Shown piece after piece: positions 1-7,637 of a DNA stretch of 16,764 nt. The stretch comes from Pseudomonadota bacterium. GTDB taxonomy: Bacteria; Desulfobacterota; Syntrophia; Syntrophales; UBA5619. Each line of letters starts with the position of its first letter. The stretch's first letter is position 1. Made by a program: the position numbers and the translations under genes. Below the pieces are notes generated by a model, which was not told the DNA's origin, did not search any database, and saw only the letters and a program-made list of their open reading frames with translations. The DNA is taken from the NCBI GenBank assembly GCA_018896355.1, contig JAHIMW010000099.1:1-16764 (forward strand). Direction: 5' to 3'.

Positions 1-2
1 AT

Positions 3-683
3 TACCGACATATGATCCCGGAGGAGATCCTCCGCATTCCGCCGAAGGGGGCGTATAACCTCCACGGCTCGCTTCTGCCCGCCTATCGCGGACGATGTCC
101 GGTGAACTGGGTCCTGGTTCACGGGGAGGAACAGACCGGGGTCACGCTCCATCACATGGTCCGGGAGGTCGATGCGGGGGATATCGTCGGGCAGAGGGTC
201 GTGCCCATTGCACCGGACGACACCGCGTTCACCCTCTACGGGAAGCTCTGCGTTGAAGCGGGAATCCTGCTGGATGAACTCCTGCCGCTGATGAAAATCG
301 GTCGGGCGCACCGAATCCCCCAGGATATCTCGCTTGGGAGTTATTTCGGCGGTCGCCGACCGGAGGATGGCCGAATCGACTGGCGCTGGTCCGCTGCGAG
401 GATTTACAACCTGATCCGTGCGGTCACGGATCCCTATCCCGGCGCCTACTGCAGGCTTGCGGATGGATCCAGGCTGATGATTTGGTGGGGTACGCCGGAT
501 GAGGGACGGGCAGGCGAAGAGATAAAACCTCCCGGATATGTCGAAATCGAACGGGGCTTGGTTTTTGTCCGGACGGGAGCGGGGAGAATTCGGCTCCTCG
601 ATGTGCAGCTCCGGGGCGAAAGGATGACCGGCGACGGGATCACCCGCTATTTTACAGACAAGGAAGGGATGATGTTATCATGA
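3..683 (+). CDS. arnA: UDP-L-Ara4N formyltransferase (ArnA N-terminal half), 5' partial
   Basis: This protein transfers a formyl group from 10-formyl-tetrahydrofolate to UDP-4-amino-4-deoxy-L-arabinose in the cytoplasm, during synthesis of the aminoarabinose added to lipid A. The frame is open from base 3, and the ATG at 12 lies inside the fold, so the true start is upstream of the window. Numbering from that ATG, the formyltransferase catalytic set is visible: Asn16 and His18 in the motif NLHGSLLPAYRGR, and Asp54 in VDAGDIV. The spacing equals that of Asn102, His104 and Asp140 of E. coli ArnA, so about 86 residues are missing. The C-terminal formyl-transferase subdomain follows (WPG-like motif DPYPGAY near residue 140). 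It ends as a stand-alone protein rather than continuing into the decarboxylase, and its TGA overlaps the next ATG (ATGA). Translational coupling with that gene is likely. The family is very clear. Confidence 0.93.
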   Translation, partial: YRHMIPEEILRIPPKGAYNLHGSLLPAYRGRCPVNWVLVHGEEQTGVTLHHMVREVDAGDIVGQRVVPIAPDDTAFTLYGKLCVEAGILLDELLPLMKIGRAHRIPQDISLGSYFGGRRPEDGRIDWRWSAARIYNLIRAVTDPYPGAYCRLADGSRLMIWWGTPDEGRAGEEIKPPGYVEIERGLVFVRTGAGRIRLLDVQLRGERMTGDGITRYFTDKEGMMLS

Positions 684-1702
684 AAATTTTGATCCTGGGG
701 GTTAACGGGTTTATCGGCCACCATCTGACAAAGAGGATCCTCGACGAGACGGACTGGGCCGTTTACGGGATGGACCTCTCCGACGACCGACTCGGCAAGA
801 ACCTGCAGAATCCGCGCTTTCATTTTATCGAAGGGGATATCGCGATCAACCGGGAGTGGATCGAGTATCATGTCAAGAAGTGCGACGTTGTTCTTCCGCT
901 CGTTGCGATTGCGACGCCAAAGCTCTACGTGGAAGACCCGATCGGCGTCTACAACCTCGATTTCGAAATGAATCTCAACGTGATCAAACATTGCGTCAAG
1001 TATCGCAAGCGCGTTGTCTTTCCGTCGACCTCGGAGGTGTACGGGGCATGCACCGATCCGGAGTTCAAGGAGGATGAGAGTTATCTGGTCGTGGGGCCGA
1101 TCCAGAAGGAGCGCTGGATCTACTCCTGCTGCAAGCAGCTCCTCGATCGGGTGATCTATGCCTACGGCACGCGGGGGCATCTGGAATTCACGCTGTTTAG
1201 ACCCTTCAACTGGGTCGGACCCCGACTGGATTCCCTGAATACGGCAAAGGAAGGCAGCTCCCGGGTGGTGACGCAGTTCATCGCCGAACTCCTGATGAAA
1301 CGACCGATCAGCCTTGTTGACGGCGGCAGCCAGAAACGGTGCTTTACCTATGTCGACGACGGCATTGCGGCGCTGCTCAGCATTCTGGAAAACCGCAACG
1401 ATGTCTGCAAGAACCAGATCATCAATATCGGCAATCCGGACAACGAGTGTTCTGTCCGGGAACTGGCTAATCTGCTGAAGAAGCTCTTCATGGAACATCC
1501 GAGACACAGCGGTGACGGAACCTATTCGGAAATCATCGAAGTGCCCGCAAAGACCTATTACGGCAAGGGGTATCAGGATATCTACACCCGGAAACCGAGC
1601 ATCGAGAAGGCCCGAACCCTCCTCGGCTGGTCGCCGGCCATCGGGCTTGATGATTCCCTGCGGATGACCCTCTACTCCTTCCTTGAGGAGAACGAGCCTT
1701 GA
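680..1702 (+). CDS. arnA: UDP-glucuronate decarboxylase (ArnA C-terminal half as a separate protein)
   Basis: This is an NAD-dependent short-chain dehydrogenase/epimerase-fold enzyme that oxidatively decarboxylates UDP-glucuronate to UDP-4-keto-arabinose, the first committed step of the Ara4N pathway, in the cytoplasm. The 340 residues align along their whole length with the second half of E. coli ArnA. The NAD-binding GxxGxxG motif is at Gly7, Gly10 and Gly13, and a strongly conserved block EYHVKKCDVVLPLVAIATP spans residues 62-80. The catalytic Ser118 and Glu119 lie in STSEVYG, the YxxxK pair is Tyr148 and Lys152, and an Arg in the RKPS motif near residue 304 corresponds to the essential Arg619 of E. 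coli. In enterobacteria this domain is fused behind the formyltransferase. Here it has its own ATG overlapping the preceding stop by 4 bp. ArnD follows after a repeat-containing gap. Confidence 0.95.
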   Translation: MKILILGVNGFIGHHLTKRILDETDWAVYGMDLSDDRLGKNLQNPRFHFIEGDIAINREWIEYHVKKCDVVLPLVAIATPKLYVEDPIGVYNLDFEMNLNVIKHCVKYRKRVVFPSTSEVYGACTDPEFKEDESYLVVGPIQKERWIYSCCKQLLDRVIYAYGTRGHLEFTLFRPFNWVGPRLDSLNTAKEGSSRVVTQFIAELLMKRPISLVDGGSQKRCFTYVDDGIAALLSILENRNDVCKNQIINIGNPDNECSVRELANLLKKLFMEHPRHSGDGTYSEIIEVPAKTYYGKGYQDIYTRKPSIEKARTLLGWSPAIGLDDSLRMTLYSFLEENEP

Positions 1703-1810
1703 GTGAGGAGTGAGGAGCAAGGGGTAAGGGGTAAGGGGTAAGGGGTAAGGAATTAGGAGGGTTTTACACCTTACACCTTACACCTCACGCTTCACTCCTA
1801 ACGCCTCACG
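1701..1810. repeat. Heptad-repeat inverted element with G-quadruplex consensus
   Basis: The gap between the ArnA decarboxylase gene and arnD is built of short repeats. There are four tandem copies of AAGGGGT at 1719-1746 plus a partial fifth, then three tandem copies of TTACACC at 1764-1784. They are flanked by GTGAGGAG-like sequence on the left and by CTCACGC, TTCACTCC and CTCAC on the right. The two arms are imperfectly complementary: each heptad pairs at six of seven positions, with a recurring G/A mismatch. An RNA or single strand could therefore form a long, regularly interrupted hairpin. The G tracts at 1721-1724, 1728-1731, 1735-1738 and 1742-1745, each separated by TAA, also meet the intramolecular G-quadruplex rule. 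No coding potential is seen. Confidence 0.8.
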
Positions 1811-1828
1811 CATCTCATTGGAGGACGT

Positions 1829-2689
1829 GTGACCAGGATACTGGGGCTGAAAATCGATGTGGATACGTACCAGGGAATGAGGCTTGGGGTGCCCCGCCTC
1901 CTCTCCTTGTTGCGGGAAAATGATCTCCGGGCCACGTTTTACCTGAGCATCGGACCGGACGCCTCGGGGAGGGCCGTCCTGCAGCTCCTCAAAAACCCCC
2001 GTTTTTTAAAGAAAATGGTCCGGACACGCGCCGCCAGTCTCTATGGTTTCCGGACCGCCCTCTACGGTACGCTGCTCCCTTCTCCGAAGATTGCCCTCGC
2101 GTTTCCGGAACTGGTCCGGAGGATCCTGGCGGAAGGCCACGAGGCGCAGTTTCATGCGTGGGATCATCGACGCTGGCAGGATGAGCTTGCCGTTCGCCCG
2201 GAGGGGTGGATACGGGATTGGTTCCGCCGCGGCATCGACGGATTTGAAGCGCTGACCGGAAAGAGACCGACCTCTTTCGGCGCGCCGGCGTGGCTGATCG
2301 ACGATCGGGTCCTCTCCATTGTCCGCGACCTTGGTTTCGACTATCTCAGCTGCACGCGGGCAAATGCGCCATTCATTCATGAAGGCGCCGGACTGATTGA
2401 GATTCCATCGGATCTGCCCTGTTTTGAAGAAACGGGCATCGAAGAAGGGGAGCAAAAAATCCTCACCAGGCTTGCAGAGGGAGGGATTCACGTTCTGCCC
2501 GTTCATGCGGAAGTCGAAGGCGGGCTGATGAGCGAAAACTTCGTTCGTCTCATTCGCGCAGCGAAAAAGCTGGATTATCGCCTCCTTCCACTGGGCGACC
2601 TCCTTTCTCTTCTGGATCGGGAAATCCTGGTCACAAGGCGCTTCCGCCTGCAGCTCCTCCCCGGGCGCTCCGTTCCGTGTGCTGTTTGA
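1829..2689 (+). CDS. arnD: ArnD, 4-deoxy-4-formamido-L-arabinose-phosphoundecaprenol deformylase
   Basis: ArnD is a NodB/polysaccharide-deacetylase-fold metal hydrolase. It removes the formyl group from undecaprenyl-phosphate-linked L-Ara4FN at the inner membrane, before flipping and transfer to lipid A. The GTG start at 1829 is chosen because a GGAGG ribosome-binding site ends 4 bases upstream and the protein then begins with the family's N-terminal strand. Motifs seen are the metal/catalytic IDVDT (Asp10, Asp12), the metal-binding HxxxH as His109 and His113 in FHAWDHRRW, and the late His226 in PVHAEVEGG. The AASLYG block near residues 68-73 is also characteristic of ArnD. The 286-residue length is close to the usual ~300. 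The segment after residue 265 (an Arg-rich tail) is not family-conserved. No arnT, arnE or arnF follows, so the locus ends here or is rearranged relative to enterobacteria. Confidence 0.93.
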   Translation: MTRILGLKIDVDTYQGMRLGVPRLLSLLRENDLRATFYLSIGPDASGRAVLQLLKNPRFLKKMVRTRAASLYGFRTALYGTLLPSPKIALAFPELVRRILAEGHEAQFHAWDHRRWQDELAVRPEGWIRDWFRRGIDGFEALTGKRPTSFGAPAWLIDDRVLSIVRDLGFDYLSCTRANAPFIHEGAGLIEIPSDLPCFEETGIEEGEQKILTRLAEGGIHVLPVHAEVEGGLMSENFVRLIRAAKKLDYRLLPLGDLLSLLDREILVTRRFRLQLLPGRSVPCAV

Positions 2690-2720
2690 CCCGTGTGCCG
2701 CTATGAGAAATACCCAAGAA

Positions 2721-2736
2721 CGGAATTTCGATTCCG
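2721..2736. other. Perfect stem-loop with TTCG loop downstream of arnD
   Basis: CGGAAT and ATTCCG are perfectly complementary around a TTCG tetraloop, 32 bases after the arnD stop. There is no T tract after it on the plus strand, so it is not a standard intrinsic terminator. It could be a 3' end-stabilising hairpin of the arn transcript. A second small stem (GGTTG, loop ACCG, CAACC at 2758-2771) lies just downstream. Confidence 0.45.
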
Positions 2737-2771
2737 GCAGTGAAACGGCAAAAAAAAGGTTGACCGCAACC

Positions 2772-2809
2772 TTGATTCAATGTCAGTGTACAATGAATTA
2801 TATGTTGTA
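2772..2809 (+). promoter_or_regulatory. Candidate promoter and dyad operator upstream of the ABC binding protein
   Basis: TTGATT (2772-2777) can serve as a -35 element for a weak -10, AATTAT, at 2796-2801 (18-base spacer). An interrupted dyad TACAA-N11-TTGTA (2789-2809) covers that -10 region, with TGTACA at its left edge. The TGTA/TACA half sites resemble the site recognised by HutC-type GntR regulators, and a GntR/UTRA gene lies in the same cluster. Promoter quality is modest, so this is a candidate only. Confidence 0.35.
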
Positions 2810-2882
2810 TCGGGCGGACGGGCTTCATGGTTCGGGAAGATTCAAACGGCTAACATCAACAGGAAATTAAGGAGGTAGGCGT

Positions 2883-3890
2883 ATGAAACGTGCAGGGATT
2901 ATGATTGTCGTCGGTATCATGGCCATGTGTCTGGCATTCAATGCGGGCGCTGCGCAAAAGGTCACGGTTTACACTTCGCTGGAGACGGATGAAACGGTAA
3001 AATATCTCGAGGCGGCCCGAAGGGATATGCCCGACCTCGAAATCAACATCATCCGCCTTTCAACCGGGGAGCTGGGCGCCCGCATGCTGGCCGAAAAGGA
3101 CAATCCGCAGGCGGATCTGGTCTGGGGATGGGCGGTTACCGGCATGGAGGAGTTTATCCCCAAGGGGATGTTCGTACCGTACAAACCCAAAGGCGTCGAA
3201 AAGCTCGAGAAGCGCTTTGTTCACCCGAAGTATCAATACGTGGGGATCGATATGTACATTGCCGCCTTCTGCGTGAACACCAAGGTTCTGCAGGAGAAGG
3301 GTTTGCCGATGCCCAAGGGATGGAACGATCTTCTCGATCCGAGATTCAAAGGGCTCGTCACGATGCCCAATCCGGTGGCCTCCGGAACGGGATTCCTCCA
3401 GGTCTCCAGTCTCCTTCAGATGTACGGCGCGAAAGAAGGGAAGGAGGACGGCTGGGAATTCCTGAAGAAACTGGACAAGAACATCGGCCAGTATATCAAG
3501 AGCGGTTCCCGGCCGGCCAAAATGACCGCCGCCGGAGAGTTTGCCGTGGGGGCCTCATTTGATTTCGTCGTGGCCGAACTGAAGAAACAGGGCTTCCCGG
3601 TCGAATTTGTCTTCCCCGTTGAAGGGGCGGGATATGAAGTGGAGGCCAACGCGCTGCTCAAGGGGGCGAAAAATGTTAAGGCCGCGAAGCGTTTCCTGGA
3701 TTGGGCCATCACGGAAAGCGCGATGAAAGAGTATGCGAAATTCAAGTATGGCGTGACCCTTCCCGGGATTCCGACCCGGCCGGACCTGCCCAAGCTGTCC
3801 GAAATCAAGCTCTATCCGATGGACTTCGGCTGGCAGGCCAAGAACAGCGAGGCCATCAAGAAGAAGTGGGAAGGCCTCTTCTCCAAGTAA
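2883..3890 (+). CDS. ABC transporter periplasmic substrate-binding protein (2-aminoethylphosphonate/Fe3+ type)
   Basis: This is the periplasmic receptor of the importer encoded by the next two genes. Residues 1-24 are a Sec signal peptide (Lys-Arg, then a hydrophobic core, with an Ala-rich cleavage site near AGAA|QK) and there is no lipobox cysteine. The mature protein starts with VTVYTSLE and contains the blocks NPQADLVWGWA, WNDLLDPRFKG, MPNPVASGTGFL and FVFPVEGAGYEVEA. These are typical of the binding proteins annotated for 2-aminoethylphosphonate (PhnS/AepX-like), which belong to the larger Fe3+/polyamine-type fold. The ATG at 2883 has a strong AAGGAGGT site 6 bases upstream. A terminator directly follows the gene, as often seen where the receptor is made in excess over the membrane parts. 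The actual ligand cannot be read from sequence, and no C-P bond-cleaving enzyme is present in the window. Confidence 0.85.
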   Translation: MKRAGIMIVVGIMAMCLAFNAGAAQKVTVYTSLETDETVKYLEAARRDMPDLEINIIRLSTGELGARMLAEKDNPQADLVWGWAVTGMEEFIPKGMFVPYKPKGVEKLEKRFVHPKYQYVGIDMYIAAFCVNTKVLQEKGLPMPKGWNDLLDPRFKGLVTMPNPVASGTGFLQVSSLLQMYGAKEGKEDGWEFLKKLDKNIGQYIKSGSRPAKMTAAGEFAVGASFDFVVAELKKQGFPVEFVFPVEGAGYEVEANALLKGAKNVKAAKRFLDWAITESAMKEYAKFKYGVTLPGIPTRPDLPKLSEIKLYPMDFGWQAKNSEAIKKKWEGLFSK

Positions 3891-3900
3891 TTGTGACGTT

Positions 3901-3943
3901 CCGGTCATCCTGCAGCGGCGGGATGGCCGGACCCATTTTTTTT
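3901..3943 (+). terminator. Intrinsic terminator between binding protein and ATPase genes
   Basis: CCGGTCATCC (3901-3910) pairs with GGATGGCCGG (3921-3930) with one G-T wobble around a 10-base loop. After ACCCA comes an uninterrupted run of eight T (3936-3943). It lies 10 bases after the binding-protein stop. It is expected to terminate part of the transcription and so give more receptor than ATPase/permease. Confidence 0.75.
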
Positions 3944-3989
3944 ACCCGTAAGCTGTATAGAACTCTCAACATCTAAGCGAGGAACGCCA

Positions 3990-5075
3990 ATGGGAAGAGA
4001 CCTCAAGCTGGAAAATCTGACTAAACGCTATGGGAACCTTACCGCCGTGGATCATGTCGATCTGGAGATCAAGGAAGGGGAGTTCATCTGCTTTCTGGGC
4101 CCCAGCGGTTGCGGAAAAACCACGGTTCTGAGGATGATCACCGGGTTTGAAACGGTCACGGAAGGGAAGGTGATCTTCAACAACCGCGTGATCAACGATC
4201 TTATTCCCAAGAAGCGTGAATTCGGAATCGTCTTTCAGTCCTACGCCCTTTTCCCGAACATGACCGTGGAGGAAAACATCGCCTTCGGTTTGAAGATGAG
4301 GAAGATGCCGAAGAAGGCCCTTGCGGAGCGGGTGGATGCGATGCTCGACTTGATCGGTTTGTCCGACTGGCGAAGCCTTTACCCGGCCCAATTGAGCGGC
4401 GGGCAGCAGCAGCGGGTCGCCCTCGTCCGGGCCCTCGCCCCTGATCCCCAGGTGCTTCTCTTGGATGAGCCGTTGAGCGCCCTCGACGCGAAAATCCGAC
4501 TCCGGCTCCGAGCGGAGATCAAGCGGTTGCAGCAGGAATTGAAAAAGACCATGATCCATGTGACTCACGATCAGGAGGAGGCCCTCTCCATCGCTGATCG
4601 GGTTGTGGTCATGGAAAAGGGACAGTTCCGGCAGGTGGGACGGCCCATTGACATCTATAAGAACCCGACATGCAGCTTTGTCGCGGACTTTGTGGGCACA
4701 TCAAATTTCTTCGATGGACGCTGGACCAACGGCGTCGTTGATACCGGCAAGAGGAAAATCAAGGTAACGCAGAACGGCGCTGCGGCGGACGGAACCGTAT
4801 CTCTGGCGATCCGGCCGGAGAATGTGGAGGTGTTCAAAAAGGAGCCGCCCCCTGAGGTGGCCGAACCGATGAACCTCGCAGCAGGCCGGATCGATGTGGT
4901 GGTTTTTCAGGGCGCCGCCGTAAGACTCCTGATCCATGTGGACGGGGAGGAGATCATTTCCGACATTATCGAAAAGGATTTTGAACAGCGCGACTTGAAG
5001 CAGGGGGATCAGGTTTATGTCTACTTTTCTCCTGACGCCTTTCTGGTATTTCCGGAAGGAGGGGGGAGCAGATGA
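3990..5075 (+). CDS. ABC transporter ATP-binding protein with TOBE domain
   Basis: This is the cytoplasmic ATPase that powers the importer. The nucleotide-binding domain is complete: Walker A GPSGCGKTT at residues 37-45, Q-loop Gln83 in VFQSYALFPNMTV, signature LSGGQQQR at 135-142, Walker B LLLDEP at 156-161 with the D-loop SALD, and switch His193 in VTHDQEEA. Residues from about 235 to the end form a TOBE-type regulatory domain, including LAIRPENVEVF, as in MalK, PotA and FbpC proteins. The 361-residue length is normal for this class. The ATG at 3990 has GAGGAA upstream, and the stop overlaps the permease start by 4 bp (ATGA), indicating coupled translation. Its partners are the adjacent binding protein and permease. 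The family is certain; substrate identity is inferred from the receptor only. Confidence 0.95.
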   Translation: MGRDLKLENLTKRYGNLTAVDHVDLEIKEGEFICFLGPSGCGKTTVLRMITGFETVTEGKVIFNNRVINDLIPKKREFGIVFQSYALFPNMTVEENIAFGLKMRKMPKKALAERVDAMLDLIGLSDWRSLYPAQLSGGQQQRVALVRALAPDPQVLLLDEPLSALDAKIRLRLRAEIKRLQQELKKTMIHVTHDQEEALSIADRVVVMEKGQFRQVGRPIDIYKNPTCSFVADFVGTSNFFDGRWTNGVVDTGKRKIKVTQNGAAADGTVSLAIRPENVEVFKKEPPPEVAEPMNLAAGRIDVVVFQGAAVRLLIHVDGEEIISDIIEKDFEQRDLKQGDQVYVYFSPDAFLVFPEGGGSR

Positions 5076-6820
5076 ACCCTGTCGAGCCTTACGGAAGGAA
5101 ATTCTCCACCTGGTTTTCCGCCGACAACATCTTCACCGGCGTGATCATGGCGTTTCTTCTGGCCATTCTGGCCGTTTTCCTGCTCTATCCGGTCGTGGAC
5201 ATCTGCCGCTTAAGTTTCTTCAAGGACGGTGTTTTCACCCTTCAAAATTACGCGGATTATTTTTCCGAACCAAGGATCTTCCGTTCCTTTTACAACAGCA
5301 TGTTCGTTTCCACCGTGACCATGGTCATCACCACGGTACTGGCCTTCCTGTTTGCCTATGGTCTCACCCGCACCACGATGCCCTTCAAGGGTTTTTTCTA
5401 CACGGTATCCACACTGCCGCTCATTGCGCCGACGATCATCCAGGCCCTCGCGCTCATTCTGCTGTTCGGCCGCAATGGGGTCATTACGCGCTATGCTCTG
5501 GGAACAGACTGGAATATATATGGCGCTACCGGGATTATCGTCGGAGAGATTCTCTACTGTTTTCCGAATGCCCTTTTTATCCTTTATACCACGCTCTCCG
5601 CAGTGGACACGCGCCTCGACGAAGCCGCGCAGAGCCTGGGCGCCTCCGCGCTGAAAACATTCTTCAAGGTAACGCTGCCGTCCGCTAAATACGGGATCGC
5701 AAGCGCCGCCGCCCTTACGTTCAACCTGACGATCACCGACTTCGGAATCCCGGTGGTGATCGGGGGGGACTATTCGGTGCTGGCGACGGAGATCGTAAAC
5801 AAGGTCTTCGGTTTGCAGCGGTTCGACCTGGGCGCGACCATCAGTGTGATCCTGCTGATCCCGTCGATCACTGCGTTTGCGATCAATTACTACCTGACGC
5901 GCAAGAGCTATGCGATGATCAGCGGCCAGGCCCGCCCCTTCATACAACCCTCCCGGCCGCTGAAGAAATGGGCGTTCACCGCCTATTCGGCGCTGATCTC
6001 CTCCTGCATCCTTCTGGTCTTCATCACGGTCTTTCTGGGCTCTTTCGTCCGGACCTGGCCTTATGATTTCTCGCTCACGCTTAAACATTTTGATTTCCCG
6101 TCGCTCGGGGCGAGCGTTCCGCTCTGGACCGCCTTCTGGAACAGCGTGCTGGAACCGGGCCCTTTCCGCACCATGATAGCGATCAAATACGCCCCGATCT
6201 GGACCAGCCTGCTGGTATCCCTCGTGGTGGCGGTGGTCGGAGCTTCGATCACCCTTGTGGCCGCCTATATCATCGAAAAGAAGAAACCAAGGGGCGAGCA
6301 GCTGCTCTACGGCCTGTCCGTCCTGCCGGCAGCCATCCCGGGGGTCGTGCTGGGCCTGGGCTACGTGCTCGCCTTCAACAAACCCTATTTCCTGATCTAC
6401 GGCACGATATGGATCATCATCATCAATATTGTGATTGCCAATTTCACGCTGGGGGTTCTCTCCGGGACGGCGAATCTGAAGCAGATCGACAAGTCGGTCG
6501 AAGAGGCGGCGGTCAGTCTGGGCGCCGGACCGGTCACCACCTTTACACGGATCGTATTTCCGCTCTCCAAGGTGGCCTTTCTCTCGACGACCACCTTCTT
6601 TTTCATGCGGGCCATGACCACGATCAGCGCCGTTTTGTTTCTGGTTTCGGCACAGATCAAGCTGGCCGCGATCGAGATCATTTTTCTCGATGTGGACGGC
6701 CGTACGGCGAGCGCAAACGCGATGTGCACCGTGGTGGTGCTTATCGTTGCGCTGTTTCTGATCATCATGCGGTTGACCACCGGCAGTTCCGGGCTTTCGG
6801 GAATGAGCGCCGCCAAATGA
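5072..6820 (+). CDS. ABC transporter permease, two fused BPD_transp modules
   Basis: This is the inner-membrane channel of the importer, carrying both transmembrane halves in one 582-residue chain, as in Fe3+ (FbpB/AfuB), thiamine (ThiP) and putative 2-aminoethylphosphonate permeases. Module 1 has hydrophobic segments near residues 22-45, 78-100, 108-134, 150-175, 208-232 and 253-275. Module 2 begins with a segment near 302-324 and continues to about 575. Each module has an EAA loop that contacts the ATPase: DEAAQSLGAS at 183-192 and EEAAVSLGAG at 477-486. The start overlaps the ATPase stop (ATGA), with a GGAAGGAGGGG-rich ribosome-binding region. The long opposite-strand reading frame across this gene is a shadow. 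The gene is followed within about 16 bases by the regulator, so both are likely cotranscribed. Confidence 0.93.
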   Translation: MNPVEPYGRKFSTWFSADNIFTGVIMAFLLAILAVFLLYPVVDICRLSFFKDGVFTLQNYADYFSEPRIFRSFYNSMFVSTVTMVITTVLAFLFAYGLTRTTMPFKGFFYTVSTLPLIAPTIIQALALILLFGRNGVITRYALGTDWNIYGATGIIVGEILYCFPNALFILYTTLSAVDTRLDEAAQSLGASALKTFFKVTLPSAKYGIASAAALTFNLTITDFGIPVVIGGDYSVLATEIVNKVFGLQRFDLGATISVILLIPSITAFAINYYLTRKSYAMISGQARPFIQPSRPLKKWAFTAYSALISSCILLVFITVFLGSFVRTWPYDFSLTLKHFDFPSLGASVPLWTAFWNSVLEPGPFRTMIAIKYAPIWTSLLVSLVVAVVGASITLVAAYIIEKKKPRGEQLLYGLSVLPAAIPGVVLGLGYVLAFNKPYFLIYGTIWIIIINIVIANFTLGVLSGTANLKQIDKSVEEAAVSLGAGPVTTFTRIVFPLSKVAFLSTTTFFFMRAMTTISAVLFLVSAQIKLAAIEIIFLDVDGRTASANAMCTVVVLIVALFLIIMRLTTGSSGLSGMSAAK

Positions 6821-6836
6821 CGGGGGGCTTGCAGTG

Positions 6837-7607
6837 ATGAATATCATCGACCCGGACAATCCGATCCCCAAGTATCTCCAGATCAGCGGCTGGATCAAAG
6901 ATCTGATCCAATCCGGGAGGTACGAAAAGGGAGGTATCCTGCCGTCGGAGGTGGAACTCGCCCGGATCTGCCAGGTGAACCGAAATACACTGAGGCAGGC
7001 CATTTCGGAATTGACGGCTGCGGGAATCCTGCGGAAGGAAAAGGGCTTGGGGACCTTTGTCTGCGCCAAGACCCCGCTGGCGATCAAGCACCAGCTTAAG
7101 AGCATTTCCAGTTTCAGTGATGATTTACGGGAGCTCGGCATCAAAGAGAATACCAAAATCATCAAACAAAGCGCTGAAGAGGCGAAGGAGCCGGTGGCCA
7201 GGAAATTGATCCTGGGTCCGAACGGCAGGGTCGTGGCCATCCGCCGACTTCGGATAGGCAACGAGACGCCGTTTATCTATGAAGAGAGCTATCTTCCATA
7301 CCATACCTTCAAGGAAATTCTCGGAATGGATCTGACCTGTTCGATGTACCAGATCATCTTTGAAAGGTTCAATGTCATGCTGGCCCGATCCGACCAGACG
7401 ATCCAGGCGGTGAATCTGAAGGGTCGTATTGCCTCTTATCTGAATGTGCCGGAAAATACGGCGGCTTTTTTCATGGAAAGCCTGACCTATGACGAAAACA
7501 ATATCCCGGTGGAACTTCTCCATTCCTATTACCGCGGAGACAAGTATGTTTTTGAGATTGAACTGGGTCGCTACCATATCAGGAATCATCATTCGAAGGA
7601 TGATTAA
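6837..7607 (+). CDS. GntR-family regulator, HutC/UTRA subfamily
   Basis: This is a ligand-responsive transcription factor. Residues about 8-75 form the GntR winged helix-turn-helix, with the standard pattern LPSEVELARICQVNRNTLRQAI followed by the wing KGLGTFV (this helix-wing block is split here only for description). Residues about 95-245 form a UTRA ligand-binding domain: the RRLRIGNETPFIYEESYLP block, then a FERF segment, and near the end EFFHSYYRGD-like LLHSYYRGDKY. The ATG at 6837 is preferred; a GTG directly before it at 6834 would add one residue, and both are served by the GGGGGG tract at 6822-6827. Its position between transporter and enzyme genes suggests it controls the cluster in response to the transported compound or a breakdown product. 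A palindrome matching the HutC-type site TGTA-N2-TACA lies 23 bases after its stop. Confidence 0.93.
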   Translation: MNIIDPDNPIPKYLQISGWIKDLIQSGRYEKGGILPSEVELARICQVNRNTLRQAISELTAAGILRKEKGLGTFVCAKTPLAIKHQLKSISSFSDDLRELGIKENTKIIKQSAEEAKEPVARKLILGPNGRVVAIRRLRIGNETPFIYEESYLPYHTFKEILGMDLTCSMYQIIFERFNVMLARSDQTIQAVNLKGRIASYLNVPENTAAFFMESLTYDENNIPVELLHSYYRGDKYVFEIELGRYHIRNHHSKDD

Positions 7608-7609
7608 GC

Positions 7610-7637
7610 TTGATTTTTCAAGGGCAGATTGTATATA
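7610..7637 (+). promoter_or_regulatory. Candidate promoter for the transaldolase gene
   Basis: TTGATT at 7610-7615 and TATATA at 7632-7637 are separated by 16 bases, a plausible sigma70 promoter immediately after the regulator gene. The -10 lies inside the operator palindrome. The same hexamer TTGATT appears in the candidate promoter upstream of the binding-protein gene (2772). Confidence 0.45.

Noticed and set aside
647..1720. 357-codon minus-strand frame opposite the ArnA decarboxylase
   Set aside because: The plus-strand gene has the full family pattern; the minus frame shows no domain and is a shadow.
1719..1784. CRISPR-like short repeat array
   Set aside because: The units are 7 bases and directly tandem without spacers, so it is a simple-sequence/inverted repeat, not a CRISPR.
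2750..2771. Minus-strand terminator (small GC stem followed by a T run when read on the minus strand)
   Set aside because: The stem is only 5 bp and no minus-strand gene exists upstream of it to terminate.
3891..3989. Extra operator around TGTATAG at 3954
   Set aside because: Only one half site is present with no symmetric partner.
2883..6820. Firm assignment of the importer as a 2-aminoethylphosphonate transporter (phnSTU/aepXVW)
   Set aside because: Family resemblance supports the type, but no phosphonate-degrading gene is in the window and ligand residues cannot be judged by eye, so no gene symbols were given.
5210..7261. 683-codon open frame on the minus strand
   Set aside because: It lies antisense to the permease and the start of the GntR gene, has no recognisable motifs and is rich in Arg/Asp/Gly as expected for an antisense shadow of GC-rich coding DNA.
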